Shown: piece by piece, positions 45,774 through 54,718 of the stretch
Numbering within the stretch: the first letter of the stretch is position 1
Layout: each line of letters starts with the position of its first letter
Origin: Dorea sp. D27
GTDB taxonomy: Bacteria > Bacillota > Clostridia > Lachnospirales > Lachnospiraceae
Direction of reading: 5' to 3'
Assembly (NCBI RefSeq): GCF_001185345.1
Contig: NZ_KQ236743.1
Location: 322,372-386,371 of the forward strand
DNA length: 64,000 bases
Notes under the pieces: generated by a model
Databases searched by the model: none
The model's input: the letters and a program-made list of their open reading frames with translations, nothing else
Told to the model about the DNA's origin: nothing
Translations under genes and position numbers: made by a program

Positions 45774-46601
45774 ATGGCAATAATAAAGAAAGAAAGGTAT
45801 CTGACGACAGGAGAATTTGCAAGACTGACAGGGGTGACGAAACACACACTGTTCCACTACGACGCCATCGGGCTGCTCTGCCCGGAGGTGAAGCTTGACA
45901 ACGGATACAGATACTATTCATTCTCTCAGCTCGATATATTTCAAATCATATATTCGCTTAAGGAGCTGAACATGCCTCTGCAGGAAATCAAAGCATATGT
46001 GGACGGCAGGACTCCTGAGAGCCTTCTGAAGCTGTTTGAGAGGGAGAACCTTATCATCGAAGAACGGATGCAGAAACTCCGCCAGATGCAGCGCTGGATG
46101 AAGGAGAAAGCAGACTGTATCCAAAGCGGCATCTCAGCCCCGCTGGAAGTAATCAGCGTCCGGCATGAGGAGAAGAGATATATGGTACTGTCCGGAATCG
46201 AAAGCAGTGATGAGATGGGATGGAGCATAGAAATCGGGAATTTCCTCGACTATTGCGAAGAGCATGGAATCAGGAGTCCGTACGGCATCGGCTTCCGGCA
46301 GAATCGGGCGGATATCATGTCAGGAACGTATGACAGCTATCGGACGCTGTACCAGCTGCTCTCGGCAAAACCGAAGAAGGTGGCATACGAAGTGCGACCG
46401 GAAGGTGACTATGTAACGGCCTACCATAAAGGAAGATGGCAGGACATAGGAGCAGCGTACAGAAGGATTGTACGGTATGCAGAAGAGAACAGGATGGAGC
46501 TTTCGGAGTACTTTTACGAAGACTATCTTTTCGATGGCCTGACTGTGCAGCGGGAAGAAGACTACCTGACAAAGATTATCTGCAGGGTCCACCCGGCTTA
46601 A
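45774..46601 (+). CDS. MerR-family regulator with GyrI-like effector domain (BmrR-like)
   Basis: A 275-aa activator. The N-terminal winged helix-turn-helix (about 10-78) shows [21 protein letters not shown] and the [11 protein letters not shown] wing. A coiled-coil (about 85-125) dimerizes, and the C-terminal 150 residues look like a GyrI/BmrR drug-binding domain. It is divergent from the MATE gene, matching the BmrR-Bmr plan of drug-induced efflux. AAGAGGAG precedes the ATG and overlaps the -35 box of the MATE promoter. Confidence 0.88.
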   Translation: MAIIKKERYLTTGEFARLTGVTKHTLFHYDAIGLLCPEVKLDNGYRYYSFSQLDIFQIIYSLKELNMPLQEIKAYVDGRTPESLLKLFERENLIIEERMQKLRQMQRWMKEKADCIQSGISAPLEVISVRHEEKRYMVLSGIESSDEMGWSIEIGNFLDYCEEHGIRSPYGIGFRQNRADIMSGTYDSYRTLYQLLSAKPKKVAYEVRPEGDYVTAYHKGRWQDIGAAYRRIVRYAEENRMELSEYFYEDYLFDGLTVQREEDYLTKIICRVHPA

Positions 46602-46644
46602 GAAGATAACCTTTAACACAGTTATATTTATCCTTATCAGTAAA

Positions 46645-46694
46645 GTGGGAGGGAGCCGGTTGGGAGATGCATCTCCCAACCGGCTCCCTCCCGC
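46645..46694. terminator. 50-bp palindrome between merR and carB
   Basis: Arms 46645-46669 and 46670-46694 are fully complementary apart from one G-U, with no loop beyond the central ATGCAT. It lies between the converging merR and carB genes and probably stops transcription from both, though neither side has a strong T run. Confidence 0.7.
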
Positions 46695-46705
46695 ATTCTG
46701 TTCTG

Positions 46706-49700
46706 CTATACCTCCATGATTTCACTGTGCAGCTGCTGGAGCGGTTTGACCTCTCCGTTGCCGTGTTCTTTCACATAGCGGATGCCTTTTGCGGTGGCCC
46801 TTGCAGCGGCAATCGTGGTCATATATGGAACCTTGGCTTTTATGGCAGCTTTCCGCAGATAGCTGTCGTCATGGACGCTGTCTTTGCCTACCGGGGAGTT
46901 TACGATAAGCTGTATCTTTCCGTTTGTAATCATGTCGAGGATATTCGGGCGCCCTTCATACAGCTTTTTCACCTTTTCTGCCTTGATGCCGGCTTCGCGT
47001 ATGATGTCGCATGTCGTACCTGTCGCCACGATATCGAATCCGTCTTCTGCAAAGCTTCTTGCAATCTCTGCCACTTCGGTCCTGTCTTTCCGATTTACGG
47101 AGATGAGTACCGTGCCGGAAAGCGGCAGCCTTGACTGCGTCGCCTCCTGCGCTTTGTAGAAGGCCTCGCCGTAATGCGCTGACAGGCCGAGCACTTCTCC
47201 CGTAGAGCGCATTTCAGGTCCGAGGATAGGGTCTACCTCCTGGAACATGTTGAATGGAAATACGGCTTCTTTTACACCGTAGTATGGGATGATCTGCTGC
47301 TTCAACCCGGATACCGGAGACGGGCGTCCTGTAATTTCGGAGGTGATGATATCTGTCGCCAGCGGAACCATCCTGATATTGCACACTTTGGACACGAGGG
47401 GAACGGTACGGGATGCACGGGGATTGGCTTCCAGCACGTACACTTTGCCGTTCTCGATGGCATACTGCATGTTCATCAGACCTTTGACGTGCATCTCCTC
47501 GGCAATCTTTCTCGTATATTCCTTGATTGTGCGTACATTTTCTTCGGAAATGTGCACGGATGGGATGATACATGCGGAGTCGCCGGAATGTACGCCGGCC
47601 AGCTCGATATGCTCCATAACAGCGGGGACAAATGCATGTGTCCCGTCGCTGATAGCGTCTGCCTCGCATTCGGTGGCATGATTCAGGAAGCGGTCTATGA
47701 GTATCGGGCGGTCAGGCGTCACACCGACGGCTGCGTTCATATAGCCCGCCATGCTTTCATCATCGTACACGACTTCCATACCGCGTCCGCCCAGCACATA
47801 GGAGGGGCGCACCATAACCGGATAGCCGATTCTGTCCGCGATTGCAAGCGCCTCGTCCACGGTCGTCGCCATGCCGGACTCCGGCATCGGGATATCGAGC
47901 TTATCCATCATATCGCGGAAAAGGTCACGGTCTTCGGCCAGATCGATGACGGACGGAGACGTGCCGAGTATCCTGACACCGTTTTTCTCAAGCTCTGCCG
48001 CGAGATTAAGCGGAGTCTGGCCGCCGAACTGTGCGATAACGCCGAGAGGCTTCTCTTTTTTGTAGATGCTCAGCACGTCTTCCAGCGTAAGCGGTTCAAA
48101 ATATAATTTGTCTGATGTATCGTAGTCTGTGGATACTGTTTCCGGATTACAGTTTACGATTATCGTCTCAAAACCGAGCTTTTTCAGGGCCAGGGAGGCA
48201 TGGACGCAGCAGTAGTCGAATTCGATGCCCTGACCGATGCGGTTTGGCCCTCCGCCGAGAATCATTATCTTTGGCCTGCTTCCGTCCACCGGGTTCTTGT
48301 CCGTTGCATTGTAAGTAGAGTAGTAGTACGCACTGTCAGGCGTTCCGCTCACATGTACGCCCTCCCATGCTTCATGGACTCCGATGGCCTCTCTGCGGTC
48401 TCGCACCGAATCCTCCGGTACATCGAGAATCTGACTCAGATACTTGTCGGAGAAGCCGTCTTTCTTAGCAGAAACGAGCAGATTATTGTCTGGAAGAGAG
48501 CCTTTGCAAGCAGCCAGCGCCTCCTCCTCTTCTACAAGCTCTTTCATCTGTTCGATAAAATAAGGCTTTACCTTCGTGATGTCGTGAATCTCCTCGACGG
48601 AGGCACCTTTGCGGAGTGCCTCATACATGATGAAGTGGCGTTCACTTGAAGGGGTGATAAGCATCTGAAGAAGCTGTTCCTTGCTCCTCGTATCAAAGTC
48701 TCTGGCATGGCCAAGCCCGCAGCGCCCCGTCTCCAGACTGCGGATCGCTTTCTGGAAAGCCTCTTTATAGGTCTTTCCGATACTCATGACTTCGCCGACA
48801 GCCCGCATCTGCGTTCCAAGCTTGTCCTCCACGCCTTTGAACTTTTCAAACGCCCACCGGGCAAACTTAATTACGACATAGTCGCCGTCAGGTACGTATC
48901 TATCCAGCGTGCCGTATTTTCCGCACGGGATATCCTTAAGCGTAAGTCCGGCAGCGAGCATGGCAGACACGAGCGCGATAGGAAACCCGGTAGCTTTCGA
49001 TGCAAGTGCAGAGGAACGGGAAGTTCTTGGATTGATTTCAATTACGATAATGCGGTCGCTGACCGGGTCGTGTGCGAACTGTACATTCGTCCCGCCGATA
49101 ACCTGAACCGATTCCACAATCTTGTACGCCTGCTCCTGGAGACGCTTCTGGCATTCTTCAGAGATGGTGAGCATTGGCGCAGAGCAGAAGGAGTCACCTG
49201 TATGTACGCCAAGAGGATCGATATTTTCAATAAAGCATACGGTAATCATGTTATTCTCGGAGTCACGCACGATTTCAAGTTCAAGCTCCTCCCAGCCAAG
49301 GATGGATTCCTCTACGAGCACCTGTCCGACAAGGCTCGCCTGCAGCCCTCTGGAGCAGACCGTTTTGAGCTCCTCCCTGTTATAGACGAGACCGCCGCCT
49401 GCGCCGCCCATCGTATAAGCAGGGCGGAGCACGACCGGATAGCCGAGATCTTCGGCAATGGACAGTGCTTCTTCTACAGTATAGGCGACTTCGCTTCTGG
49501 CCATCTCGATGCCAAGGCTGTCCATAGCCTTTTTAAATTCAATCCTGTCTTCTCCGCGTTCGATGGCGTCTACCTGTACGCCGATGACCTGCACGTTATA
49601 TTTGTCCAGGACGCCTGCTTTGGCAAGCTCAGAACATAAATTGAGGCCGGACTGTCCGCCAAGATTGGGCAGAAGTGCATCTGGCCGTTCTTTGGCGATA

Positions 49701-49930
49701 ATCTGTTCCAGCCTGTCTACGTTGAGCGGCTCTATATAAGTGACATCAGCCGTCTCAGGGTCCGTCATGATAGTGGCGGGGTTGGAATTGACGAGCACGA
49801 TCTCGTAGCCGAGATTGCGGAGCGCCTTGCAGGCCTGGGTGCCTGAATAGTCAAATTCACAGGCCTGCCCTATGATGATGGGGCCGGAGCCTATTATCAG
49901 TACTTTGTGGATATCAGTTCTCTTAGACAT
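46706..49930 (-). CDS. carB: Carbamoyl-phosphate synthase large subunit
   Basis: Makes carbamoyl phosphate for pyrimidines and arginine. At 1074 aa it has two homologous ATP-grasp halves: the first starting KVLIIGSGPIIIGQACEFDYSG and the second KIMILGGGPNRIGQGIEFDYC, each with a PAYTMGGAGGG or PSYVLGGRGMEV phosphate loop. The C-terminal MGS-like allosteric domain is present (about 930-1074). AGGAGGAG precedes the ATG. carA is not adjacent: the gene stands alone, so the small subunit must be encoded elsewhere. Confidence 0.97.
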   Translation of the reverse strand: MSKRTDIHKVLIIGSGPIIIGQACEFDYSGTQACKALRNLGYEIVLVNSNPATIMTDPETADVTYIEPLNVDRLEQIIAKERPDALLPNLGGQSGLNLCSELAKAGVLDKYNVQVIGVQVDAIERGEDRIEFKKAMDSLGIEMARSEVAYTVEEALSIAEDLGYPVVLRPAYTMGGAGGGLVYNREELKTVCSRGLQASLVGQVLVEESILGWEELELEIVRDSENNMITVCFIENIDPLGVHTGDSFCSAPMLTISEECQKRLQEQAYKIVESVQVIGGTNVQFAHDPVSDRIIVIEINPRTSRSSALASKATGFPIALVSAMLAAGLTLKDIPCGKYGTLDRYVPDGDYVVIKFARWAFEKFKGVEDKLGTQMRAVGEVMSIGKTYKEAFQKAIRSLETGRCGLGHARDFDTRSKEQLLQMLITPSSERHFIMYEALRKGASVEEIHDITKVKPYFIEQMKELVEEEEALAACKGSLPDNNLLVSAKKDGFSDKYLSQILDVPEDSVRDRREAIGVHEAWEGVHVSGTPDSAYYYSTYNATDKNPVDGSRPKIMILGGGPNRIGQGIEFDYCCVHASLALKKLGFETIIVNCNPETVSTDYDTSDKLYFEPLTLEDVLSIYKKEKPLGVIAQFGGQTPLNLAAELEKNGVRILGTSPSVIDLAEDRDLFRDMMDKLDIPMPESGMATTVDEALAIADRIGYPVMVRPSYVLGGRGMEVVYDDESMAGYMNAAVGVTPDRPILIDRFLNHATECEADAISDGTHAFVPAVMEHIELAGVHSGDSACIIPSVHISEENVRTIKEYTRKIAEEMHVKGLMNMQYAIENGKVYVLEANPRASRTVPLVSKVCNIRMVPLATDIITSEITGRPSPVSGLKQQIIPYYGVKEAVFPFNMFQEVDPILGPEMRSTGEVLGLSAHYGEAFYKAQEATQSRLPLSGTVLISVNRKDRTEVAEIARSFAEDGFDIVATGTTCDIIREAGIKAEKVKKLYEGRPNILDMITNGKIQLIVNSPVGKDSVHDDSYLRKAAIKAKVPYMTTIAAARATAKGIRYVKEHGNGEVKPLQQLHSEIMEV

Positions 49931-49977
49931 AATTCTCCTCCTGTCAGTAAGTCGATAGAATAAATTCTCTAGTTGTT

Positions 49978-49983
49978 ATTATA
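49978..49983 (-). promoter_or_regulatory. Possible -10 box for carB
   Basis: TATAAT on the reverse strand, about 50 bases before carB. No clear -35 box or PyrR-type leader is visible. Confidence 0.4.
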
Positions 49984-50007
49984 TAGGAGAATGGAGAAAA
50001 AGAAAAG

Positions 50008-50036
50008 TTGTAATATCTATCTACAGACGTTAAAAT
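50008..50036 (+). promoter_or_regulatory. Promoter of the TetM-like/NYN fusion gene
   Basis: TTGTAA (50008-50013), 17-base spacer, TAAAAT (50031-50036), about 50 bases before the start codon. Confidence 0.65.
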
Positions 50037-50086
50037 AATAGAGATGATAGGTATGCTGATAAGCAGTCAGGAAAGAGTGGAGATAG

Positions 50087-52777
50087 ATGAAAAGAATTGT
50101 ACTGGGAATACTGGCCCATGCGGACGCAGGAAAGACGACGCTGTCGGAGGGCATGCTGTACATAAGCGGCGCAGTTCGGAAAATGGGGCGTGTGGATCAT
50201 CAAGATGCGTTTCTGGATACGTACGAGATGGAAAAGGAAAGGGGGATTACCATCTTTTCCAAACAGGCGGTATTCTCTTTTAATGATATAGAGATTACGC
50301 TGATGGATACACCGGGCCATGTGGACTTTTCGGCAGAAATGGAGCGGACGCTCCAGATACTGGACTATGCAGTTCTCGTCATAAGCGGGGCAGACGGCGT
50401 GCAGGGGCATACGGAGACGTTGTGGAGGCTCCTTGCCCGGTATGGGATACCGGCCTTTCTATTTATTAATAAGATGGATCAGGAGGGGACCGATAAGGAA
50501 AGGATACTACAAGAGCTTCAGGTCAGGCTCGGAGAGGAATGCGTGGATTTTAGCCCGGAAAGAGACATGGAACAGTTCCATGAACAGATTGCCATGTGTG
50601 ATGAGGATCTGCTGGAGCGCTACCTTTCGGGCGTACATGCCGGTGAAGAAGAGATAGCAGGGCTTATCCGGGAGCGGAAGGTATCTCCGTGTTTCTTCGG
50701 ATCTGCATTGAAGCTGACAGGTGTAGAGGAACTGCTTAGGGGGATCGCTCAGTATACGAGACATCCGGCCTGTCCGGAGGCTTTCGGGGCCAAGGTGTAT
50801 AAAATTGCCCGAGACAGACAGGGAAGCCGTCTCACTTATATGAAGATTACCGGGGGGAGCCTGAAGGTCAAGGAAGCCATTGAGACGAGAGATGGTGAAG
50901 GCAGGGCGGCGGCCAGGGAGAAAGCCGACCAGATACGTATCTATTCCGGAACAAAATATGAAGCGGTGGAGAAGGCGGAGGCCGGGATGGTCTGTGCGGT
51001 TACCGGGCTTGCGGGAACATACCCGGGGCAGGGGCTTGGCACGGAATCCGCGTCCGACATGCCGGTGCTGGAACCGGTGCTTCACTACCGGGTCGTGCTG
51101 CCGGACGGCGCAGACCCCCATAAGGTGCTTGCTGACCTTAAACAGCTGGAGGAAGAGGAGCCGGAGCTCCATATCATATGGAACGAACGCCTCGGAGAGA
51201 TACACGTAAAGCTTATGGGGGAGGTCCAGATTGGAATTATAAAAAGAATCATACAGGAAAGGTTCGGCGTGTCCGTACAGTTTGACACGGGACATGTCGT
51301 ATACAAGGAGACGATCCAAAGGCCGGCCGAGGGGGTCGGACACTTTGAACCGCTGCGTCATTATGCGGAAGTACATCTGCTTCTGGAACCGCTGGAGGAG
51401 GGAAGCGGCCTTGTGTTTGACAGTGCAGTGGGTGAAGATGAGCTGGACGGGAACTGGCAGCGTCTCATACTGACCCATCTCGAGGAACGGGACCATCCGG
51501 GCGTGCTGACCGGCTCAGTCATCACGGATATGAAGATAACCCTCATCGCCGGGCGGGGACACCTGAAGCATACCGAGGGGGGAGACTTCCGCCAGGCTAC
51601 TTACCGGGCGGTCCGCCAGGGGCTTAAGAGGGCGGGAAGCATCCTGCTGGAGCCTTACTATAAGTTCCGCATGGAGGTCCCCGCAGAGTCTGTGGGCCGT
51701 GCCATGTCTGACATCCGGCGGATGAACGGAGACTTTGAGGCTCCGCAGACTCAGGGGGACATGTCTGTCCTGTCCGGAAACGTGCCGGTTGCATCCATGC
51801 AGGGCTACCAGACCGAATTGAATGCCTATACGAGAGGACGGGGAAGGATCTCCTGTATGCCGGGCGGATATCATCCATGTAAAAATGCAGATGAAGTTAT
51901 AGAAATGACAGGCTATGATTCGGAGAAAGATCTGGAAAATCCGACAGGCTCTGTATTCTGCGCCCATGGTGCCGGCTTTGTCGTCAGCTGGGATAAGGTC
52001 GAGGAATATATGCATGTGGACAGTGGATGGCAGGACGAAGATCAGGATGCAGGCAGGAGCGGTCCGGAAGCGGTTTGCGGAAACAGGCCGGATAATACTG
52101 AAGGCAGCCCCGCTTATACAGAACAAGAACTGGAAGAGATATTCGTGCGTACTTATGGCCCCGTCAAAAGGAAAAAGATGGTGGAAAGACGCAGGACGGA
52201 AGGCGGGAGCATCTCAGCGGCAGAATACAGGCCCCGGAAGAAGCGGGAGCAGGCAGAAGAATATCTGCTTGTGGACGGCTACAATATCATCTTTGCATGG
52301 GACGAACTGAAAGAGCTGGCAAAGGTGAATATCATGAGCGCCAGGGACAAGCTTATGGATATCATGAGCAATTATCAGGGATTCCGAAAGATGACGCTTA
52401 TCCTTGTGTTCGATGCGTACAAAGTAGAAGGAAATCCGGGCTCCATCTCCACATACCACAACATCTATGTCGTGTATACGAAAGAAGCAGAGACGGCAGA
52501 CCAGTATATTGAAAAGACGGTCCACAGAATCGGAAGGAAGCATAATGTGACTGTGGCTACATCAGATGCACTGGAGCAGGTAATCATTCTCGGACAAGGC
52601 GGACGGAGACTGTCGGCCCAGGGGCTGCGGGAAGAGGTGGAACTGGCCATGCAGGAACTGAGGGAGGAGCACCTCAAAGAGAGCAGAAGCCCCCGCAGCT
52701 ATCTGTTCGATAATCTGCCGGAAGAACTGGCGGACTATATGGAAGATATGCGGATGGGAAAAGATTCTGCAGATTGA
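50087..52777 (+). CDS. TetM-like translational GTPase fused to a YacP/Rae1-type NYN endoribonuclease
   Basis: An 896-aa protein. The first 620 or so residues follow the ribosomal-protection/EF-G plan: P-loop AHADAGKTT (residues 10-18), RGITIFS, DTPGHVDFSAE, NKMDQ, then domains II-V. The domain IV tip that gives tetracycline protection in TetM (SPVSTP before ADFR) is replaced; here GRGHLKHTEGGDFR occupies 489-502. A variable acidic linker (about 640-720) leads to a complete NYN_YacP domain (about 722-870) with acidic residues D730 (LVDGYNIIFAW), D776 (VFDAYK), D805 (EAETADQ) and D827 (ATSDALEQ), matching Rae1, the A-site mRNA nuclease. GGAG precedes the ATG. Probable role: recognising and cutting mRNA on stalled ribosomes (inference). 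Confidence 0.9.
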   Translation: MKRIVLGILAHADAGKTTLSEGMLYISGAVRKMGRVDHQDAFLDTYEMEKERGITIFSKQAVFSFNDIEITLMDTPGHVDFSAEMERTLQILDYAVLVISGADGVQGHTETLWRLLARYGIPAFLFINKMDQEGTDKERILQELQVRLGEECVDFSPERDMEQFHEQIAMCDEDLLERYLSGVHAGEEEIAGLIRERKVSPCFFGSALKLTGVEELLRGIAQYTRHPACPEAFGAKVYKIARDRQGSRLTYMKITGGSLKVKEAIETRDGEGRAAAREKADQIRIYSGTKYEAVEKAEAGMVCAVTGLAGTYPGQGLGTESASDMPVLEPVLHYRVVLPDGADPHKVLADLKQLEEEEPELHIIWNERLGEIHVKLMGEVQIGIIKRIIQERFGVSVQFDTGHVVYKETIQRPAEGVGHFEPLRHYAEVHLLLEPLEEGSGLVFDSAVGEDELDGNWQRLILTHLEERDHPGVLTGSVITDMKITLIAGRGHLKHTEGGDFRQATYRAVRQGLKRAGSILLEPYYKFRMEVPAESVGRAMSDIRRMNGDFEAPQTQGDMSVLSGNVPVASMQGYQTELNAYTRGRGRISCMPGGYHPCKNADEVIEMTGYDSEKDLENPTGSVFCAHGAGFVVSWDKVEEYMHVDSGWQDEDQDAGRSGPEAVCGNRPDNTEGSPAYTEQELEEIFVRTYGPVKRKKMVERRRTEGGSISAAEYRPRKKREQAEEYLLVDGYNIIFAWDELKELAKVNIMSARDKLMDIMSNYQGFRKMTLILVFDAYKVEGNPGSISTYHNIYVVYTKEAETADQYIEKTVHRIGRKHNVTVATSDALEQVIILGQGGRRLSAQGLREEVELAMQELREEHLKESRSPRSYLFDNLPEELADYMEDMRMGKDSAD

Positions 52778-52801
52778 CACTGACAGGAAGCGAGGATACG
52801 G

Positions 52802-53551
52802 ATGAACAAGGAATTTATAAATTTGACGAAAGAGAACCTGTACGATGAGCACTTGTGCTGCATTATCCGCAGCAGGAAGCCCCACAAAGGGATTGACGCG
52901 AAGCGGCAATGGCTTCTGGACCGGCTGGATGAAGGACATGTGTTTAGAAAGCTGGATGAAAAAGCGACCGTTTTTATAGAATACGCACCTCTTGAGACTG
53001 CCTGGGTTCCCATCATCGGGGACAACTATTACTACGTGTACTGCCTATGGGTGACCGGTCCCCACAAAGGGAAGGGATATGGGAAGATGCTGATGGAGTA
53101 TTGCATGGCTGATGCCAGAGAGAAGGGGAAATCCGGCATCTGCATGCTCGGGGCAAAAAAGCAGAAAGCCTGGCTTTCTGACCAGTCCTTTTCGAAAAGG
53201 TTCGGGTTTGAGGCTGTTGATGCTACCGAGGACGGATACGAGCTGCTTGCGCTTTCCTTTGACGGAACGGTGCCGGAGTTTGCACGAAATGTTAAGAAAC
53301 CGGCGATTGAAAGCGAAGAGCTGACGGTTTATTATGATATGCAATGCCCCTATGTCTGTCAGAGCATCGAGAGGATAAGGCAGTATTGTGAGGAAAATGA
53401 CGTCCCCGTATCGCTGATTCAGGTGGATACGCTGCAGAAGGCGAAGGAACTTCCCTGTGTATTCAACAACTGGGGCGTGTTTTATAAAGGAAGATTCCAG
53501 ACGGTGAATCTATTAGATGCCGCCGGCTTAAAGAGAATACTCAAGAAATAA
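52802..53551 (+). CDS. GNAT acetyltransferase with C-terminal YoaP domain
   Basis: A 249-aa two-part protein. The N-terminal 160 residues are a GNAT fold with the acetyl-CoA loop VTGPHKGKGYGKMLMEYC. The C-terminal part resembles the YoaP domain, a thioredoxin-like region with a CxxxC pair in YYDMQCPYVCQSIERI. Substrate unknown. It begins 24 bases after the GTPase-nuclease fusion with GCGAGG upstream, so the two are probably co-transcribed. Confidence 0.82.
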   Translation: MNKEFINLTKENLYDEHLCCIIRSRKPHKGIDAKRQWLLDRLDEGHVFRKLDEKATVFIEYAPLETAWVPIIGDNYYYVYCLWVTGPHKGKGYGKMLMEYCMADAREKGKSGICMLGAKKQKAWLSDQSFSKRFGFEAVDATEDGYELLALSFDGTVPEFARNVKKPAIESEELTVYYDMQCPYVCQSIERIRQYCEENDVPVSLIQVDTLQKAKELPCVFNNWGVFYKGRFQTVNLLDAAGLKRILKK

Positions 53552-53569
53552 CAGAAACGGTCCGTTAAG

Positions 53570-53607
53570 AAGGGCTGCCGGGGCGATATACGCTCCCGGC
53601 AGCCCTT
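53570..53607. terminator. Hairpin terminator between converging genes
   Basis: A 13-bp perfect stem (about 53570-53582 with 53595-53607) surrounds a 12-base loop. It has AA on the left and TT on the right but no long T run. It lies between the GNAT gene and the reverse-strand binding-protein gene. Confidence 0.7.
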
Positions 53608-53618
53608 CATCCATTGTA

Positions 53619-54665
53619 TCATTTTGCCGCTTTCTCGGCGAAGTCGGTCGTCACGAGGTCGTCATACGGCGCCCGGTCGTCAAGCTCGCCTGCATCCTCC
53701 AGGATATCCTGGAGCAGTTCGAAGCTCTTCTTTTCGAAGGTGAGGTTATCCTTCCAAGTGTCCTGGTCATAGTATCTTGTCACGATGGTCGTGATAGTGT
53801 CCAGGTCCGTCTCCTTGAACTGGGGAGCGATGATGGAAGCAATCTCTTCCGGGGTGTGGGCTTGAACATAGTCCATACCCTTCTGCAGTGCATTCGTAAA
53901 GCCCTGGATTATGTCAGGATTCTTGTCGATGTAGCTCTTCTTTGCAGAGAAGGCCGTGTACGGAACATAGCCGCTGTCGGTTCCGAGGGAAGCGACTACA
54001 TAGCCTTCCTTCTCTTTTTCAAGACTTGTGGCCCCTGGTTCAAACTCGACCGTGAAGTCGCCTTGACCGCCTGAGAATGCTGCCGCGGTGGAACCAAAGT
54101 CGATGCTCTGGTCAATCTCCACATCCTTGGCCGGGTCGATATTGTTCTGACGCAGGATATATTCAAATACCATTTCAGGCATGCCGCCTTTACGTCCGCC
54201 GAGCACAAGCTTGCCTTTCAAGTCCTCCCACTTAAAGTCAGGCATCTCCTCACGGGCGACGAGGAAGTTTCCGGCCCGCTGCGTGAGCTGCGCGAAGTTC
54301 ACGACATAGTCTTTGGCCCCTTCGTTGTACGTGTAGATAGAAGCCTCAGAGCCCATGAAGCCGATATCTGCTTCACCGGAGAGTACGGCGGTCATCGTCT
54401 TGTCGGCCCCAAATCCTGTCACGAGGTCCAGATTGATGCCTTCCTCCTTGAAATATCCTTCTTCGATGGCGATATACATCGGGGCATAAAAAATGGAATG
54501 TGCCACTTCGTTGAGTGTTACATCCACCGTTTTTTGTTCTTTCGTCTCTCCGGCAGTCTCAGCCGTGTCTTTCGTATCCTTATCCTCTTTGGCAGAGGAG
54601 CATGCGGCCAGCATGGACAGAGCCATGACGGCCACAAGCAGAACAGCAAGTAATCGCTTTTTCAT
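53619..54665 (-). CDS. ABC transporter substrate-binding lipoprotein (NMT1/THI5/SsuA-like)
   Basis: A 348-aa precursor with a lipoprotein signal peptide (lipobox LAAC near residue 21) and a polar Lys/Asp/Glu/Thr linker. The mature domain is a periplasmic-binding-protein type 2 fold of the NMT1-like group (YAPMYIAIEEGYFKEEGINLDLV, LSGEADIGFMGSEASIY), used for thiamine precursors, sulfonates or related ligands. No permease or ATPase gene is adjacent, which is unusual. AGGAGG precedes the ATG. Confidence 0.88.
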   Translation of the reverse strand: MKKRLLAVLLVAVMALSMLAACSSAKEDKDTKDTAETAGETKEQKTVDVTLNEVAHSIFYAPMYIAIEEGYFKEEGINLDLVTGFGADKTMTAVLSGEADIGFMGSEASIYTYNEGAKDYVVNFAQLTQRAGNFLVAREEMPDFKWEDLKGKLVLGGRKGGMPEMVFEYILRQNNIDPAKDVEIDQSIDFGSTAAAFSGGQGDFTVEFEPGATSLEKEKEGYVVASLGTDSGYVPYTAFSAKKSYIDKNPDIIQGFTNALQKGMDYVQAHTPEEIASIIAPQFKETDLDTITTIVTRYYDQDTWKDNLTFEKKSFELLQDILEDAGELDDRAPYDDLVTTDFAEKAAK

Positions 54666-54718
54666 AAAATACCTCCTTGATTGCTAATGGTATAATATAT
54701 TCTGAAAATGCAGATACG

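Noticed and set aside
50087-52777. Tetracycline resistance gene of the tet(M) class
   Set aside because: The G domain is TetM-like, but the domain IV tip needed for drug displacement is not conserved and a nuclease domain is fused. Naming it a resistance gene would mislead.
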